NCBI RefSeq assembly: GCF_001517405.1 | Contig: NZ_LN907827.1 | Coordinates: forward strand, 1,370,587 to 1,434,586 | DNA: 64,000 nt | Reading direction: 5' to 3' | Source of the DNA: Duffyella gerundensis | GTDB lineage: Bacteria; Pseudomonadota; Gammaproteobacteria; Enterobacterales; Enterobacteriaceae | Part shown: positions 42,395 through 53,631 of the stretch, piece after piece | How positions within the stretch are numbered: the stretch's first letter is position 1 | How the letters are laid out: every line of letters begins with the position of its first letter | Position numbers and translations under genes: made by a program | Notes under the pieces: generated by a model | Database searches by the model: none | Seen by the model: only the letters and a program-made list of their open reading frames with translations | What the model was told of the DNA's origin: nothing

Positions 42395-43713
42395 GTGAAT
42401 TCTCCCAGACCGTACCGGAACTGGTTGCCTGGGCGCGAAAAAACGATTTTTCCGTCTCGCTGCCCACGGAACGTCTGGCATTTTTACTGGCCATTGCCAC
42501 GCTGAACGGCGAGCGCATGGACGGTGAAATGAGCGAGGGCGAACTGATTGACGCGTTTCGCCATGTCAGTAAAGCCTTTGAGCAAACCAGCGAAACCGTG
42601 CTGGTGCGCGCCAATAATGCCATCAACGATATGGTGCGCCAGCGCCTGATCAACCGTTTCACCAGCGAAATCACCGAAGGCAATGCGATCTATCGCCTGA
42701 CGCCGCTGGCGATCGGCATCACCGATTATTATATTCGCCAGCGCGAATTTTCCACGCTGCGCCTCTCAATGCAGCTGTCAATCGTGGCCGGTGAGCTTAA
42801 ACGCGCTGCCGATGCCGCCGATGAAAATGGCGATGAGTTTCACTGGCACCGTAACGTGTTTGCGCCGCTGAAATACTCGGTCGCGGAGATTTTTGACAGT
42901 ATCGATATGACTCAGCGCTTGATGGATGAGCAGCAGCAGGCGGTGAAAAACGATATTGCTGAGCTGCTCAACAAAGACTGGCGTGCCGCGATCTCCAGCT
43001 GTGAGATGCTGCTGTCAGAAACCTCCGGCACGCTACGCGAGCTGCAGGACACGCTGGAAGCTGCTGGCGACAAGCTGCAGGCGAACCTGCTGCGCATTCA
43101 GGACGCGACGCTGAACAGCCCCGATCTCGGCTTTGTCGATAAGCTGGTGTTCGATCTGCAACACAAGCTTGATCGTATTACCAGCTGGGGGCAGCAGGCG
43201 ATCGATCTGTGGATTGGCTACGACCGTCACGTTCATAAATTTATCCGAACCGCTATCGATATGGATAAGAACCGCGTCTTCGCGCAGCGTCTGCGCCTGT
43301 CGGTACAAAACTATTTCGATCAGCCGTGGGCGCTGACCCATGCCAACGCCGAGCGTCTTTACGATATGCGTGAAGAGGAGCTGACCCTGCGTAACGAAGA
43401 GGTCACGGGCGAACTGCCGGCGGAGCTGGAATATGAAGAATTTAACGAAATTCGTGAGCAGCTCGCCGCGATGATAGAAGAGGCGCTGGCCATCTATCGC
43501 ACCCAGCAGAAGCCGTTAAATCTGGCCACTGTGATGCGTGATTACCTCGCCCAATATCCGCGCGCCCGCCATTTTGACCTCGCCCGCATCGTGATCGATC
43601 AGGCGGTACGTCTTGGCGTGGCTGAAGCTGACTTTACCGGTTTGCCAGCAGAATGGCAGGCCATTAATGATTACGGAGCCAAGGTGCAGGCGCATGTCAT
43701 CGACAAATATTGA
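42391..43713 (+). CDS. mukF: Chromosome partition protein MukF (kleisin)
   Basis: Kleisin subunit of the MukBEF condensin that organises the chromosome. The 440-aa product (E. coli length) has an N-terminal winged-helix dimerisation domain (about 1-110), a helical middle with coiled coils, and a C-terminal winged helix that binds the MukB head. The start ATG 42391 overlaps the cmoM stop. The 3' end overlaps mukE by 20 bp in another frame, so the three muk genes are tightly coupled. Confidence 0.98.
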   Translation: MSEFSQTVPELVAWARKNDFSVSLPTERLAFLLAIATLNGERMDGEMSEGELIDAFRHVSKAFEQTSETVLVRANNAINDMVRQRLINRFTSEITEGNAIYRLTPLAIGITDYYIRQREFSTLRLSMQLSIVAGELKRAADAADENGDEFHWHRNVFAPLKYSVAEIFDSIDMTQRLMDEQQQAVKNDIAELLNKDWRAAISSCEMLLSETSGTLRELQDTLEAAGDKLQANLLRIQDATLNSPDLGFVDKLVFDLQHKLDRITSWGQQAIDLWIGYDRHVHKFIRTAIDMDKNRVFAQRLRLSVQNYFDQPWALTHANAERLYDMREEELTLRNEEVTGELPAELEYEEFNEIREQLAAMIEEALAIYRTQQKPLNLATVMRDYLAQYPRARHFDLARIVIDQAVRLGVAEADFTGLPAEWQAINDYGAKVQAHVIDKY

Positions 43714-44407
43714 ACACGTGATGCCGGTTAAACTGGCACAGGCGCTGGCGAATCCGCTGTTTCCCGCGCTGGACAGTCAGTTACGCGCAGGCCGCCATAT
43801 CGGCATTGAAGAGCTGGATAATCACGCTTTCCTGATGGATTACCAGCTCTACCTGGAAGAATTTTACAGCCGCTACAACGTTGAGTTGCTGCGGGCACCG
43901 GAAGGCTTTTTTTATCTGCGTCCGCGTTCCACCACGTTGATACCGCGCTCGGTGCTGTCAGAGCTTGATATGATGGTGGGCAAAATCTTATGTTTTCTCT
44001 ATCTCAGCCCGGAGCGCCTTGCTAACGAAGGCATTTTCACCCAGCAGGAACTGTATGATGAGCTGATGAGCCTCGCCGATGAAAATCGCCTGCTCAAGCT
44101 GGTTAACCAGCGCTCCACCGGTTCCGATCTTGACCGCGGCAGGCTGCAGGAGAAGATGCGCGCCTCACTGAACCGCCTGCGTCGTCTTGGCATGGTGTGG
44201 TTTATGGGCAACGACAACAGCAAATTCCGCATTAATGAATCGGTATTCCGCTTCGGCGCCGACGTGCGCAGCGGTGACGATCCCCGCGAGGCGCAGCTGC
44301 GTCTGATTCGTGACGGCGAGGCGGTGGCGCTAAGCCGTGCGGAAGAGGGTGACGATAACGACAGCGAAGCGGATGCGCCGCTGCCAGAGGATGAAAGTAA
44401 TGATTGA
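43694..44407 (+). CDS. mukE: Chromosome partition protein MukE (kite subunit)
   Basis: Tandem winged-helix (kite) protein that binds MukF and modulates MukB ATPase. The 237-aa product (E. coli 234) starts [28 protein letters not shown]. The conserved [32 protein letters not shown] region is nearly invariant; the acidic C-terminal tail ([21 protein letters not shown]) is variable. The ATG at 43694 lies inside the mukF 3' end. The stop lies beyond the mukB start (8-bp overlap). Confidence 0.98.
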   Translation: MSSTNIEHVMPVKLAQALANPLFPALDSQLRAGRHIGIEELDNHAFLMDYQLYLEEFYSRYNVELLRAPEGFFYLRPRSTTLIPRSVLSELDMMVGKILCFLYLSPERLANEGIFTQQELYDELMSLADENRLLKLVNQRSTGSDLDRGRLQEKMRASLNRLRRLGMVWFMGNDNSKFRINESVFRFGADVRSGDDPREAQLRLIRDGEAVALSRAEEGDDNDSEADAPLPEDESND

Positions 44408-47400
44408 ACGCGGAAAGTTTCACTCGCTGACGCTGATTAACTGGAACGGTTTTTTCGCCCGCACCTTTGATCTCGATAATCTGGTGACCACCTTATCCGG
44501 CGGCAACGGTGCCGGTAAGTCGACCACCATGGCGGCCTTTATTACCGCGCTGATCCCGGATTTAACGCTACTGCACTTTCGTAACACCACCGAAGCGGGC
44601 GCGACGTCAGGTTCGCGTGATAAGGGCCTGCATGGCAAGCTACGCGCTGGCGTCTGCTATTCAGCGCTCGACGTGGTTAACTCACGTCACCAGCGCGTCA
44701 TCGTTGGCGTGCGTCTGCAACAGGTGGCAGGCCGCGATAAAAAAGTCGATATCAAACCCTTCAGCATTCACGGCTTGCCAGCCAACCTGACGCCGACGGA
44801 GATGTTTACCGAAGCGGTGTCGGAACGTCAGGCGCGCGTTCTGCCGTTGAACGAACTCAAAGAGCGCGTTGAGGCGATTGAGGGCGTTCAGTTTCGTACC
44901 TTTAACTCGATCACCGACTATCACTCGCTGATGTTCGATCTCGGCATCGTGGCGCGTCGACTGCGCTCGGCCGGCGATCGCAGCAAATATTATCGCCTGA
45001 TCGAAGCCTCGCTGTACGGCGGTATCTCCAGTGCCATTACCCGCTCGCTGCGCGATTACCTGCTGCCGGAAAACAGCGGCGTGCGCAAAGCCTTCCAGGA
45101 TATGGAGGCGGCGCTGCGGGAAAACCGCATGACGCTGGAAGCGATTCGCGTCACGCAATCCGACCGCGATCTGTTTAAGCATTTGATCTCTGAAGCGACC
45201 AGCTACGTAGCGGCCGATTACATGCGGCACGCCAACGAACGACGCATCCATCTTGATGGCGCCTTATTGCTGCGTAACGAGCTGTTTACCAGTCGCAGCC
45301 AGCTGGCCAGCGAACAGTTCCGTCATATCGACATGGCACGCGAGCTGGCGGAACACGCCGCGGCAGAAAATGACCTTGAGGTGGATTATCAGGGCGCCAG
45401 CGATCACCTGACGCTGGTGCAAACCGCCATGCGTCAGCAGGAAAAAATTGAGCGCTACAGCAGCGATCTTGAAGAACTGAGCTATCGCCTGGAAGAGCAG
45501 AACGAGGTCGTTGCCGAAGCGCGTGATGTGCAGGAAGAGAACGAAGCACGCGCCGAAGCCGCCGAGCTGGAAGTGGATGAGCTGAAAAGCCAGCTGGCGG
45601 ATTACCAGCAGGCGCTGGACGTGCAGCAAACGCGCGCCATTCAGTATCAGCAGGCGCTGCAAGCCTTACAGCGTGCGCAGCAGATTTGTCAGCTGCCTGC
45701 CCTGACCGTCGACAACGCCGACGAGTGGCAGGAAACCTTCCAGGCACGTGAACAGGAAGCCACCGACAAGCTGCTAATGCTGGAGCAGAAAATGAGCGTG
45801 GCCGAGGCCGCGCACGGCCAGTTTGAACAGGCGTTTGAACTGGTGAATAAAATTGCTGGCCCGGTGAGCCGCAGCGAGGCGTGGCAAACCGGCCGTGAAC
45901 TGCTGCGCGACGCGGCTAATCAGCGTCATCATGCGGAGCAGCTGTCGTCATTGCGGCTGCGTCTCTCCGAGCTGGAGCAGCGGTTACGCGAGCAGCAGGA
46001 AGCGGAACGCTTGCTGAATGAGTTCTGCAAACGCCAGGGTCAGCATTACGAAGCCCATGAGCTGGAACAGCTGCAACGCGAACTGGAAGCGCAGATTGAA
46101 CAGCTGTCACAGAGCGTCAGCGATGCCGGTGAACGCCGCATGACTCTGCGTCAGGAGCTGGAGCAGCTGCGCGAGCGCACCACGACGTTGACGGCACGCG
46201 CGCCGCACTGGCTGGCCGCGCAGGAGATCCTGACACAGCTGAGTGAACAGACCGGACAGACGCTGGAAAACAGCCAGCAGATCACCGAATTTATGCAGCA
46301 GCTGCTGGAGCGCGAGCGCGAAACCACGGTAGAGCGCGATGAAATTGCGGCGCGCAAGCGCGAAATCGAACAGCAAATCGAACGTCTCAGTCAGCCCGGC
46401 GGCGCGGAAGATGCGCGGCTTAACAGCCTGGCCGAACGTTTTGGCGGCGTGCTGCTCTCTGAGATTTACGATGATGTCACACTGGACGATGCGCCTTACT
46501 TCTCGGCACTCTACGGCCCGTCACGTCACGCGATTGTCGTGCCGGATCTCTCCCTGATCCGCGAGCAGCTGTCGGGACTGGAAGATTGTCCCGAAGATCT
46601 CTACCTGATCGAAGGCGATCCGCAGTCGTTTGATGACAGCGTATTTGGCGTTGAAGAGCTGGAAAAAGCCGTCGTGGTGAAAGTCGCCGAGCGGCAATGG
46701 CGCTATTCGCGTTTTCCAAAAATGCCGCTGTTTGGTCGTGCCGCGCGTGAGAATCAGCTGGAGCTGCTGCATATCGAACGCAACAGTCTGGCGGAACGCT
46801 ACGCCACGCTGTCGTTTGACGTGCAGAAAACGCAGCGCCTGCATCAGTCGTTCAGCCGTTTTATCGGCAGCCATCTGGCCGTAGCATTTGAAGACGACCC
46901 GGAAGCGCAGATCCGTCAGTGCAACGCACGCCGCGCCGAGCTGGAGCGTGCGCTCAGCAATCATGAAAATGACAATCAGCAGCAGCGCCAGCAGTACGAT
47001 CAGGCAAAAGAGGGCGTCGCCCAGCTGAACCGGCTGCTGCCGCGCATCAACCTGCTACAGGATGAGACGTTAGCCGATCGTTGCGAAGAGATTCGCGAGC
47101 GCATGGAGGAGTCGCAGGACGCCGCGCGCTTTATTCATCAGCACGGCAGCGCGCTGGCGCGCCTTGAGCCGATGCTCTCGGTGTTGCAAAGCGACCCGCA
47201 GCAACATGAGCAGTTAAAAGCAGATTATCAGCAGGCGCAACAGCAGCAACGTGATGCCCGTCAGCAGGCGTTTGCCCTCACCGAAGTGGTACAGCGTCGC
47301 GCGCATTTTGGCTACGCCGATTCGGCTGGCATGCTCACCGGCAGCAGCGATCTGAATGAGAAGCTGCGTCAGCGTCTTGAACAGGCCGAAGGCGAACGTG

Positions 47401-48860
47401 CGCGTGCTCGCGAGCGGCTGCGGGAGCATCAGGCCCAGCTGACGCAATATTCGCAGGTGCTGGCATCGCTGAAAAGTGCTTACGACGCCCGCCGCGATAT
47501 GCTGAAAGAGCTGCATCAGGAGATGCAGGATATTGGCGTTCAGGCTGACAGCAGCGCGGAAGAGCGTGCACGCATTCGCCGTGACGAGCTGTACAACGCA
47601 CTGAGCAGCAACCGAACGCGTCGCAATCAGCTGGAAAAACAGTTGACCTTCTGTGAAGCCGAAATGGATGCGCTGCAGAAAAAACTGCGCCGGGTTGAAC
47701 GCGATTATCATCTGAATCGTCAGCAGGTGGTACAGGCGAAAGCGGGCTGGTGCGCGGTGCTGCGCCTGGTGAAAGAGAGCGGGGTGGAACGACGACTACA
47801 CCGTCGCGAACTCGCCTACCTCAGCGGCGATGAATTGCGTTCAATGTCCGATAAAGCGCTGGGCGCGTTGCGTCTGGCGGTGGCGGACAATGAACACCTG
47901 CGCGATGTACTGCGTCTGTCAGAAGATGCCAAACGACCAGAGCGCAAAATTCAGTTCTTTATCGCCGTGTATCAGCATCTGCGCGAGCGCATTCGTCAGG
48001 ATATTATTCGCACCGACGATCCGGTTGAAGCGATCGAGCAGATGGAAATTGAGCTGAACCGCCTGACCGAAGAGCTGACCGCGCGTGAAAAAACGCTGGC
48101 GATCAGTTCGCGCAGCGTAGCGAATATCATCCGCAAGACTATTCAGCGTGAGCAAAACCGTATCCGTCAGCTTAACCAGGGGTTGCAGACGGTGAGCTTT
48201 GGTCAGGTGCGCAGCGTGCGGCTGAACGTCAACGTACGCGAAACGCATGCGATGCTGCTGGATGTGCTGTCGGAAGAGCATGAGCAGCATCAGGATCTGT
48301 TCAACAGCAACCGTTTCACCTTCTCAGAAGCGCTGGCGAAACTCTATCAGCGTTTGAATCCACATATCGACATGGGCCAGCGCACGCCGCAAACCATCGG
48401 TGAAGAGCTGCTGGATTACCGTAACTATCTGGAGATGGAAGTTGAGGTGAATCGCGGATCTGACGGCTGGCTGCGTGCAGAAAGCGGCGCACTCTCTACC
48501 GGTGAAGCGATCGGTACCGGTATGTCGATTCTGGTGATGGTGGTGCAGAGCTGGGAAGAGGAATCACGCCGTCTGCGTGGCAAAGATATTTCGCCATGCC
48601 GCCTGCTGTTCCTTGATGAAGCCGCACGCCTGGATGCGAAATCGATCGCCACGCTATTTGAGCTGTGCGAGCGGCTGGAGATGCAACTGGTCATCGCCGC
48701 ACCGGAAAATATCAGTCCGGAGAAGGGCACGACGTACAAGCTGGTGCGTAAGGTATTTAATAACACCGAGCATGTGCACGTGGTCGGCCTGCGCGGTTTT
48801 TCCGCTGACGTTTTGCCTGATAGCGAGACGCGGCTGGAAACGGAAAATAGCCAGGCGTAG
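44400..48860 (+). CDS. mukB: Chromosome partition protein MukB (SMC-like condensin)
   Basis: SMC-like ATPase, the core of MukBEF, which loops chromosomal DNA and binds topoisomerase IV. The 1486-aa product is the same length as E. coli MukB. Walker A GGNGAGKS is at 34-41; long coiled-coil arms flank the hinge (about 650-780, which binds ParC). The C-terminal head has signature [10 protein letters not shown] and Walker [12 protein letters not shown]. Coiled-coil parts are very rich in Gln, Glu, Arg and Ala. The ATG at 44400 overlaps the mukE stop. The gene is followed by a strong terminator and ends the cmoM-mukFEB operon. Confidence 0.98.
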   Translation: MIERGKFHSLTLINWNGFFARTFDLDNLVTTLSGGNGAGKSTTMAAFITALIPDLTLLHFRNTTEAGATSGSRDKGLHGKLRAGVCYSALDVVNSRHQRVIVGVRLQQVAGRDKKVDIKPFSIHGLPANLTPTEMFTEAVSERQARVLPLNELKERVEAIEGVQFRTFNSITDYHSLMFDLGIVARRLRSAGDRSKYYRLIEASLYGGISSAITRSLRDYLLPENSGVRKAFQDMEAALRENRMTLEAIRVTQSDRDLFKHLISEATSYVAADYMRHANERRIHLDGALLLRNELFTSRSQLASEQFRHIDMARELAEHAAAENDLEVDYQGASDHLTLVQTAMRQQEKIERYSSDLEELSYRLEEQNEVVAEARDVQEENEARAEAAELEVDELKSQLADYQQALDVQQTRAIQYQQALQALQRAQQICQLPALTVDNADEWQETFQAREQEATDKLLMLEQKMSVAEAAHGQFEQAFELVNKIAGPVSRSEAWQTGRELLRDAANQRHHAEQLSSLRLRLSELEQRLREQQEAERLLNEFCKRQGQHYEAHELEQLQRELEAQIEQLSQSVSDAGERRMTLRQELEQLRERTTTLTARAPHWLAAQEILTQLSEQTGQTLENSQQITEFMQQLLERERETTVERDEIAARKREIEQQIERLSQPGGAEDARLNSLAERFGGVLLSEIYDDVTLDDAPYFSALYGPSRHAIVVPDLSLIREQLSGLEDCPEDLYLIEGDPQSFDDSVFGVEELEKAVVVKVAERQWRYSRFPKMPLFGRAARENQLELLHIERNSLAERYATLSFDVQKTQRLHQSFSRFIGSHLAVAFEDDPEAQIRQCNARRAELERALSNHENDNQQQRQQYDQAKEGVAQLNRLLPRINLLQDETLADRCEEIRERMEESQDAARFIHQHGSALARLEPMLSVLQSDPQQHEQLKADYQQAQQQQRDARQQAFALTEVVQRRAHFGYADSAGMLTGSSDLNEKLRQRLEQAEGERARARERLREHQAQLTQYSQVLASLKSAYDARRDMLKELHQEMQDIGVQADSSAEERARIRRDELYNALSSNRTRRNQLEKQLTFCEAEMDALQKKLRRVERDYHLNRQQVVQAKAGWCAVLRLVKESGVERRLHRRELAYLSGDELRSMSDKALGALRLAVADNEHLRDVLRLSEDAKRPERKIQFFIAVYQHLRERIRQDIIRTDDPVEAIEQMEIELNRLTEELTAREKTLAISSRSVANIIRKTIQREQNRIRQLNQGLQTVSFGQVRSVRLNVNVRETHAMLLDVLSEEHEQHQDLFNSNRFTFSEALAKLYQRLNPHIDMGQRTPQTIGEELLDYRNYLEMEVEVNRGSDGWLRAESGALSTGEAIGTGMSILVMVVQSWEEESRRLRGKDISPCRLLFLDEAARLDAKSIATLFELCERLEMQLVIAAPENISPEKGTTYKLVRKVFNNTEHVHVVGLRGFSADVLPDSETRLETENSQA

Positions 48861-48898
48861 GCATAGTAAAACGCCCGTTGAAGCGGTAATCTGCAAGT

Positions 48899-48930
48899 CG
48901 GCATTTGCTCACAGAGCAAATGCCGTTTTC
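48899..48930 (+). terminator. mukB rho-independent terminator
   Basis: Perfect 12-bp stem CGGCATTTGCTC / GAGCAAATGCCG with a 3-nt loop and TTTTC tail, 38 bp after the mukB stop. Confidence 0.85.
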
Positions 48931-49009
48931 ATTTCTATACTTAATAAAAGCGTTTCCGCTTTTAGCGCGGTTCCGTACCCGCTCATGTTGATGTTAAAGG
49001 GGGCAAAGG

Positions 49010-50803
49010 ATGTTGCTGGCAAATTCATTTTTACTAAAACGTGCCGCTTTGGCCTGTTGTCTCTCCCTTGGTCTGGCGAACATTTCCGCCGCCACTGCAG
49101 CGATAATAACGGCCGCGCCTTCCCGCGCGGTCAGCAAAAGTATGAGCGCTGGTGAAAGCCAGCGACAGATCCTCGCGGCCTTCAACGATGGCAGCAAGCC
49201 GTTCTATCTCGCTTCGCTGGCAACGCTCTACGCCGGGCGCGATATGCAGCCGGTGTGGCACGATCCCGTTGCGGTACAGCAGTTTCAGCAGCAACTGGCT
49301 GAAGTGGCGCTGTCGGGTGTGCAGCCGCAGTTTAACCGCTGGATTGAGCAGCTAACCAATCCATCCATCACCGGCCTTGCGCGGGACATTGTCCTGTCCG
49401 ATGCGATGTATGGCTATCTGCAATTTATTGCCAATGTGCCCGCGCAGGGCGAGAACTGGTTATACAGCAACGTGCCTTATAAGATGGCGCTGCCGCCGCT
49501 CTCGACGGTGAACCAGTGGCATAAATCGATCGAGCAGGGCGTGCTGGCAACCTTTGTACGCTCGCTGGTGCCACAGCATCCGCAGTACCAGCGCATGCGC
49601 AAGGCGCTAATCACGTTAATGAGCGATAACCAGCCGTGGCCGCAGCTTAACGGCCGCGAGACGCTGCGCCCCGGCCAGGTCAGCGCCGATGTGCCGGCAC
49701 TGCGTGAGATTTTGCAGCGCAGCGGTATGCTGGATGCGACGACAACGTCAACGACGCCGGTCACCGTCAGCGCCAGTCAGCCCGCGCCGGTGGCGGTCAG
49801 TCCGTCAGCGACGTCGGTCAGCACGATTCCGCCAAAAACCCCGGAAAACCCAGGCCTGGTGACGCCGCCTGCTGATGTCGCTGCCAGTGCGGATCAGGTT
49901 TATGATGACCAGCTGGTGGCCGCCGTTAAACGCTTTCAGCAGTGGCAAGGTCTGGAAGGCGATGGCGCTATCGGTCCGCGTACGCGCGAATGGCTGAATG
50001 TGTCGCCGCAGATGCGGGTTTCACTGATGGCGCTGAATATCCAGCGTTTGCGCCTGCTGCCGGATGATATGCACAACGGCATTATGGTGAATATTCCTAA
50101 CTATTCGCTGATCTATTACACCAACGGCACGCCTGCACTGACGTCACGCGTGATCGTGGGACGACCGGATCGCAAGACGCCGTTGATGCGCAGCGCGCTG
50201 AATAATGTGGTACTGAATCCGCCGTGGAATGTGCCGACTACATTAGTGCGCAAAGATATTGTGCCTAAGGTTAAGCAGGATCCGAGCTATCTCTACAAGC
50301 ATGGCTATACGCTGCTGTCGGGCTGGAACGCCGATGCTGAAGTGATCGATCCTTCAATGATTGACTGGAGCATGGTGTCCGCGGCCTCATTCCCTTATCG
50401 CATTCGTCAGGCACCTGGCGCGACCAATTCGCTTGGCCGCTACAAGTTCAATATGCCCAGCTCTGACGCGATCTATCTGCACGACACGCCGAATCATAAC
50501 CTGTTTCAGCGCGATATCCGTGCGCTGAGTTCCGGCTGCGTGCGGGTAAATCGTGCGTCCGATCTGGCCAATATGCTGTTGCAGGATGTGGGCTGGAACA
50601 ATGCGAAGATTTCCAGCTCGCTGCAGGAAGGTGATACCCGTTACGTGCCGATTCGTCATCGTATCCCGGTTAACCTCTATTATCTGACCGCATGGGTGGC
50701 TGATGACGGTAAGCCACAATTTCGAACAGATATTTACAACTATGATACAACTGCGCGATCGGGCACGCATATGCTCAGTAAAGCTGGCCAGCTCCTGCTT
50801 TAG
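49010..50803 (+). CDS. ldtD: L,D-transpeptidase LdtD (YcbB)
   Basis: Periplasmic enzyme that makes meso-DAP-meso-DAP (3-3) peptidoglycan cross-links; under envelope stress it can bypass penicillin-binding transpeptidases. The 597-aa product (E. coli 615) has an N-terminal signal or anchor (about 8-31) and a scaffold helical domain (about 50-235). A Ser/Thr/Pro/Ala-rich linker (about 240-295) and a peptidoglycan-binding segment ([25 protein letters not shown]) follow. The YkuD catalytic domain has HDTPNHNLF and SSGCVRVN, with nucleophile Cys510. The ATG at 49010 follows AAGGGGGCAAAGG. It sits next to mepK, which cuts the same cross-links. Confidence 0.97.
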   Translation: MLLANSFLLKRAALACCLSLGLANISAATAAIITAAPSRAVSKSMSAGESQRQILAAFNDGSKPFYLASLATLYAGRDMQPVWHDPVAVQQFQQQLAEVALSGVQPQFNRWIEQLTNPSITGLARDIVLSDAMYGYLQFIANVPAQGENWLYSNVPYKMALPPLSTVNQWHKSIEQGVLATFVRSLVPQHPQYQRMRKALITLMSDNQPWPQLNGRETLRPGQVSADVPALREILQRSGMLDATTTSTTPVTVSASQPAPVAVSPSATSVSTIPPKTPENPGLVTPPADVAASADQVYDDQLVAAVKRFQQWQGLEGDGAIGPRTREWLNVSPQMRVSLMALNIQRLRLLPDDMHNGIMVNIPNYSLIYYTNGTPALTSRVIVGRPDRKTPLMRSALNNVVLNPPWNVPTTLVRKDIVPKVKQDPSYLYKHGYTLLSGWNADAEVIDPSMIDWSMVSAASFPYRIRQAPGATNSLGRYKFNMPSSDAIYLHDTPNHNLFQRDIRALSSGCVRVNRASDLANMLLQDVGWNNAKISSSLQEGDTRYVPIRHRIPVNLYYLTAWVADDGKPQFRTDIYNYDTTARSGTHMLSKAGQLLL

Positions 50804-50854
50804 TGCTTGATTCAGCAATCAGTTATTTTTGCTTACATGTGCAAGACTGGTCTC

Positions 50855-50889
50855 AAAAGGGGAAGATTAACCACGCTTCCCCTTTTTCT
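50855..50889 (+). terminator. ldtD rho-independent terminator
   Basis: AAAAGGGGAAG / CTTCCCCTTTT stem with a 10-nt loop and T5, 52 bp after the ldtD stop; it separates ldtD from mepK. Confidence 0.88.
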
Positions 50890-50992
50890 TGACCTTCGCC
50901 GGGTTGACGAACGGTTAGCTGGCGTTTAATGTGCGGCCTTGTGCACTTTTTGCACGACCCACTTTTCGCACTGTTGTAGGTAAACGCATTTC

Positions 50993-51544
50993 ATGGCTAC
51001 TTTTGATCCCCAACGTCGTAAACTCCTGGTTTTAGGCGGAGCAGCAGCCGGTCTGGCTTGTCTTCCCGGTTCTGCCTTTGCTACGCTTTCGACGCCTCGT
51101 CCGCGCATTCTGACGTTAAATAATCTCCATACCGGTGAAACCCTGAAGACCGAGTTTTTCAATGGAAAGAGTTATGATAAGGATGAACTGGCCAGGTTAA
51201 ATCATTTTTTCCGTGACTATCGCGCCAATCAAACCAAGAAGATCGATCCTAAACTGTTCGATCAGCTGTACCGCCTGCAGGCGATGCTTGAAACGCGTAA
51301 GCCAGTGCAGCTCATTTCCGGCTATCGTTCGCTTGCTACCAACAACAATCTGCGTGCGCACAGCAGAGGCGTGGCAAAACACAGTTATCATACGCTCGGA
51401 CAGGCCATGGATTTTCATATCGAAGGCATCCAGCTGAGCAACGTCCGTAAAGCAGCGCTCGCCTTGCGTGCGGGTGGTGTAGGATACTATCCAAGCAGTA
51501 ATTTCGTACATATAGATACCGGCCCGGTGCGCAACTGGTCGTAA
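50993..51544 (+). CDS. mepK: Murein L,D/D,D-endopeptidase MepK
   Basis: Zinc peptidase of the M15 type that cleaves mDAP-mDAP (3-3) cross-links made by enzymes such as LdtD. The 183-aa product (E. coli YcbK 182) has a twin-arginine signal: RRKLL at residues 8-12, hydrophobic stretch, then AFA before the mature TLSTPRPRIL, so it is exported folded by Tat. The metal motif is in SYHTLGQAMDFHIEG and FVHIDTG. The start ATG 50993 matches E. coli. The ldtD terminator lies upstream, so it has its own promoter. It is 33 bp upstream of gloC and probably co-transcribed with it. Confidence 0.97.
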   Translation: MATFDPQRRKLLVLGGAAAGLACLPGSAFATLSTPRPRILTLNNLHTGETLKTEFFNGKSYDKDELARLNHFFRDYRANQTKKIDPKLFDQLYRLQAMLETRKPVQLISGYRSLATNNNLRAHSRGVAKHSYHTLGQAMDFHIEGIQLSNVRKAALALRAGGVGYYPSSNFVHIDTGPVRNWS

Positions 51545-51577
51545 CAGAAGCCAGTCGCCGGGCCATAATGGAGCGTT

Positions 51578-52207
51578 ATGAACTATCACATTATTCCGGT
51601 GACCGCCTTCGTCCAGAACTGTTCTCTGATCTGGTGTGCTGAGACCGGTTCTGCCGCTATTGTCGACCCCGGTGGCGATGCGGAGATGATCAAGCAGGCA
51701 GTTGCCGCAGCCCCGGTAACGATTGAATCAATCCTGCTTACTCACGGCCACCTTGATCATGTTGGCGCCGCCGCTGAACTGGCTGCCCATTACGGTGTGC
51801 CAGTCATCGGGCCAGACCAACGTGATGCCATCTGGCTGGAAAATCTGCCAGAGCAAAGCCGCATGTTTGGTCTGCCGGAATGCGCACCCTTAACGCCGGC
51901 TCGCTGGCTGAAAGAGGGCGACAGCGTTGCCGTGGGCAAGGTGCAGCTGGAAGTATTACATACGCCAGGTCATACGCCCGGACATATTGTTTTCTTTGAT
52001 CGTGTTGGCCGCTTGCTGGTGTCCGGAGATGTGATCTTCAACGGCGGCGTCGGACGCACCGATTTTCCACAGGGTAACCATCAGCATCTGATTTCAGCCA
52101 TCAAAGAGAAGCTGTTGCCGTTAGGTGATGACGTGGCGTTTTTGCCTGGACACGGGCCCGGCTCCACGCTGGGACATGAGCGTAAAACTAACCCCTTTCT
52201 GCAATAA
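51578..52207 (+). CDS. gloC: Hydroxyacylglutathione hydrolase GloC (type II glyoxalase)
   Basis: Metallo-beta-lactamase-fold thioesterase that hydrolyses S-lactoylglutathione in methylglyoxal detoxification; formerly YcbL. The 209-aa product (E. coli 215) has the metal motif THGHLDH (55-61; ligands His56, His58, Asp60, His61). It also has [29 protein letters not shown] with the bridging Asp, and a final [19 protein letters not shown]. The ATG at 51578 follows GGAGCG. It is shorter than the classical GloB because the C-terminal substrate-binding domain is absent, which is normal for this type. Confidence 0.97.
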   Translation: MNYHIIPVTAFVQNCSLIWCAETGSAAIVDPGGDAEMIKQAVAAAPVTIESILLTHGHLDHVGAAAELAAHYGVPVIGPDQRDAIWLENLPEQSRMFGLPECAPLTPARWLKEGDSVAVGKVQLEVLHTPGHTPGHIVFFDRVGRLLVSGDVIFNGGVGRTDFPQGNHQHLISAIKEKLLPLGDDVAFLPGHGPGSTLGHERKTNPFLQ

Positions 52208-52221
52208 TCTACGCAATAAAA

Positions 52222-52247
52222 AATGGGCCGCTCAGGCCCATTCTTGT
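52222..52247. terminator. gloC / aspC bidirectional terminator
   Basis: AATGGGCC / GGCCCATT stem with a 5-nt loop, flanked by A6 on one side and TTCTTG on the other, between convergent genes. Confidence 0.82.
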
Positions 52248-52265
52248 TTCTGCTTATCTGCCGGT

Positions 52266-53456
52266 TTACAGCACTGCGACAATCGCTGCGCAGAGTGCAG
52301 ACATATTATCTGGTGTCATACCCGCCACGTTAACGCGTCCTGAATTCACCGCATAAACCGCAAATTCGTCACGCAGGCGAACAACCTGATCTTTACTCAA
52401 TCCGCTGAACGAGAACATGCCGTTTTGGCGAATGATAAAGCTGAAGTCGCCCTGCGCACCTTTTTCCTGCAGCGTTTTAACGAACAGCTCACGCATCAGA
52501 TGAATGCGCTGACGCATTGCCGTCAGTTCCTGCTCCCATTCCGCACGCAGCGCGTCATTGCCAAGAATAGTGGCCACCACCGCTGCACCGTGCGCTGGAG
52601 GATTAGAGTAGTTGGCGCGGATAGTATATTTCACCTGGCTGAATGCGGTAGCCGCTGCATCGGCGTTTGCTGCCACTAAGGTGCAGGCGCCCACGCGTTC
52701 GTTATACAGGCCAAAGTTTTTGGAGTAAGAGCTGCAAACCAGCAGTTCCTGATGCGTGTCAGCGAAAATACGCAAACCTTCCGCATCTTCTTCCAGACCA
52801 CGGGCAAAACCCTGATAGGCAAAATCAAACAGCGGTAACCAGCCTTTTTGCTGCGACAGCGCTGCCAGCTGCGCCCACTGCTCTTTGGTTGGGTCAATGC
52901 CGGTGGGGTTATGGCAGCAGCCGTGGAACAGCACCACGTCGCCTGCCTGGGCCTTATCGAGCGCGCTTAGCATGCCGTCGAAGTCCAGCGTATGGTTTTG
53001 CGCATCATAATAGGCGTACTCACACACCTCTAGGCCCGCAGAGTGAAAAACGTTCTGGTGATTGGGCCAGCTTGGGTTGCTTACCCAGATACGCTTAACA
53101 TCGGTCTGCGTTGCCAGAAAATCAGCGGCAACGCGCAGGGCACCGGTGCCGCCTGGCGTCTGCGCGGTGCGCGCACGCTGATCGGTGATCAGCGCATGAT
53201 TTTTACCAAACAGCAGCGCCTGCGTGCAACGGGCGAAATCAGCCAGGCCATCGATGCTCAGATAGTTTTTGGTGGTTTCATTTTCCAGCAGGAATTTTTC
53301 CGCTTTTTTAACGCTGGATAATACCGGCGTCTGGCCCGTTTCATCTTTATAAACGCCAATACCGAGATTGATTTTATTAGAGCGGTTATCGGCGCGGAAA
53401 AGGTCGGCTAAACCAAGAATAGGATCGGCGGGTGCAGCTGCAATTTTTTCAAACAT
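52266..53456 (-). CDS. aspC: Aspartate aminotransferase
   Basis: PLP enzyme that interconverts aspartate and 2-oxoglutarate with oxaloacetate and glutamate; it can also transaminate aromatic amino acids. The 396-aa product equals E. coli AspC in length. It has the PLP Lys246 in [16 protein letters not shown], the [14 protein letters not shown] cofactor motif and the C-terminal substrate Arg in [13 protein letters not shown]. The ATG at 53456 ([15 protein letters not shown]) was chosen by homology over a codon four residues upstream. It lies downstream of ompF on the same strand, with the ompF terminator in between. Confidence 0.98.
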   Translation of the reverse strand: MFEKIAAAPADPILGLADLFRADNRSNKINLGIGVYKDETGQTPVLSSVKKAEKFLLENETTKNYLSIDGLADFARCTQALLFGKNHALITDQRARTAQTPGGTGALRVAADFLATQTDVKRIWVSNPSWPNHQNVFHSAGLEVCEYAYYDAQNHTLDFDGMLSALDKAQAGDVVLFHGCCHNPTGIDPTKEQWAQLAALSQQKGWLPLFDFAYQGFARGLEEDAEGLRIFADTHQELLVCSSYSKNFGLYNERVGACTLVAANADAAATAFSQVKYTIRANYSNPPAHGAAVVATILGNDALRAEWEQELTAMRQRIHLMRELFVKTLQEKGAQGDFSFIIRQNGMFSFSGLSKDQVVRLRDEFAVYAVNSGRVNVAGMTPDNMSALCAAIVAVL

Positions 53457-53575
53457 AGTAGGGTCCATAGGCTTTGATAAAAGCGATAAGAGCCATCAGG
53501 TTAACGCCTGGTTGATGCTTTGCCAACCGTTTGCGACAAAAAGAAAGGGGAGTGAAATCGCAGATCGTACAAAAA

Positions 53576-53606
53576 GAAAAACGGAGCCAAAAGGCTCCGT
53601 TTTTAT
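53576..53606 (-). terminator. ompF rho-independent terminator
   Basis: AACGGAGCC / GGCTCCGTT perfect 9-bp stem with an AAAA loop and a U run on the minus strand, 26 bp past the porin stop. Confidence 0.92.
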
Positions 53607-53631
53607 CGTCTGGTCGTTACCAGAAGGGGAC

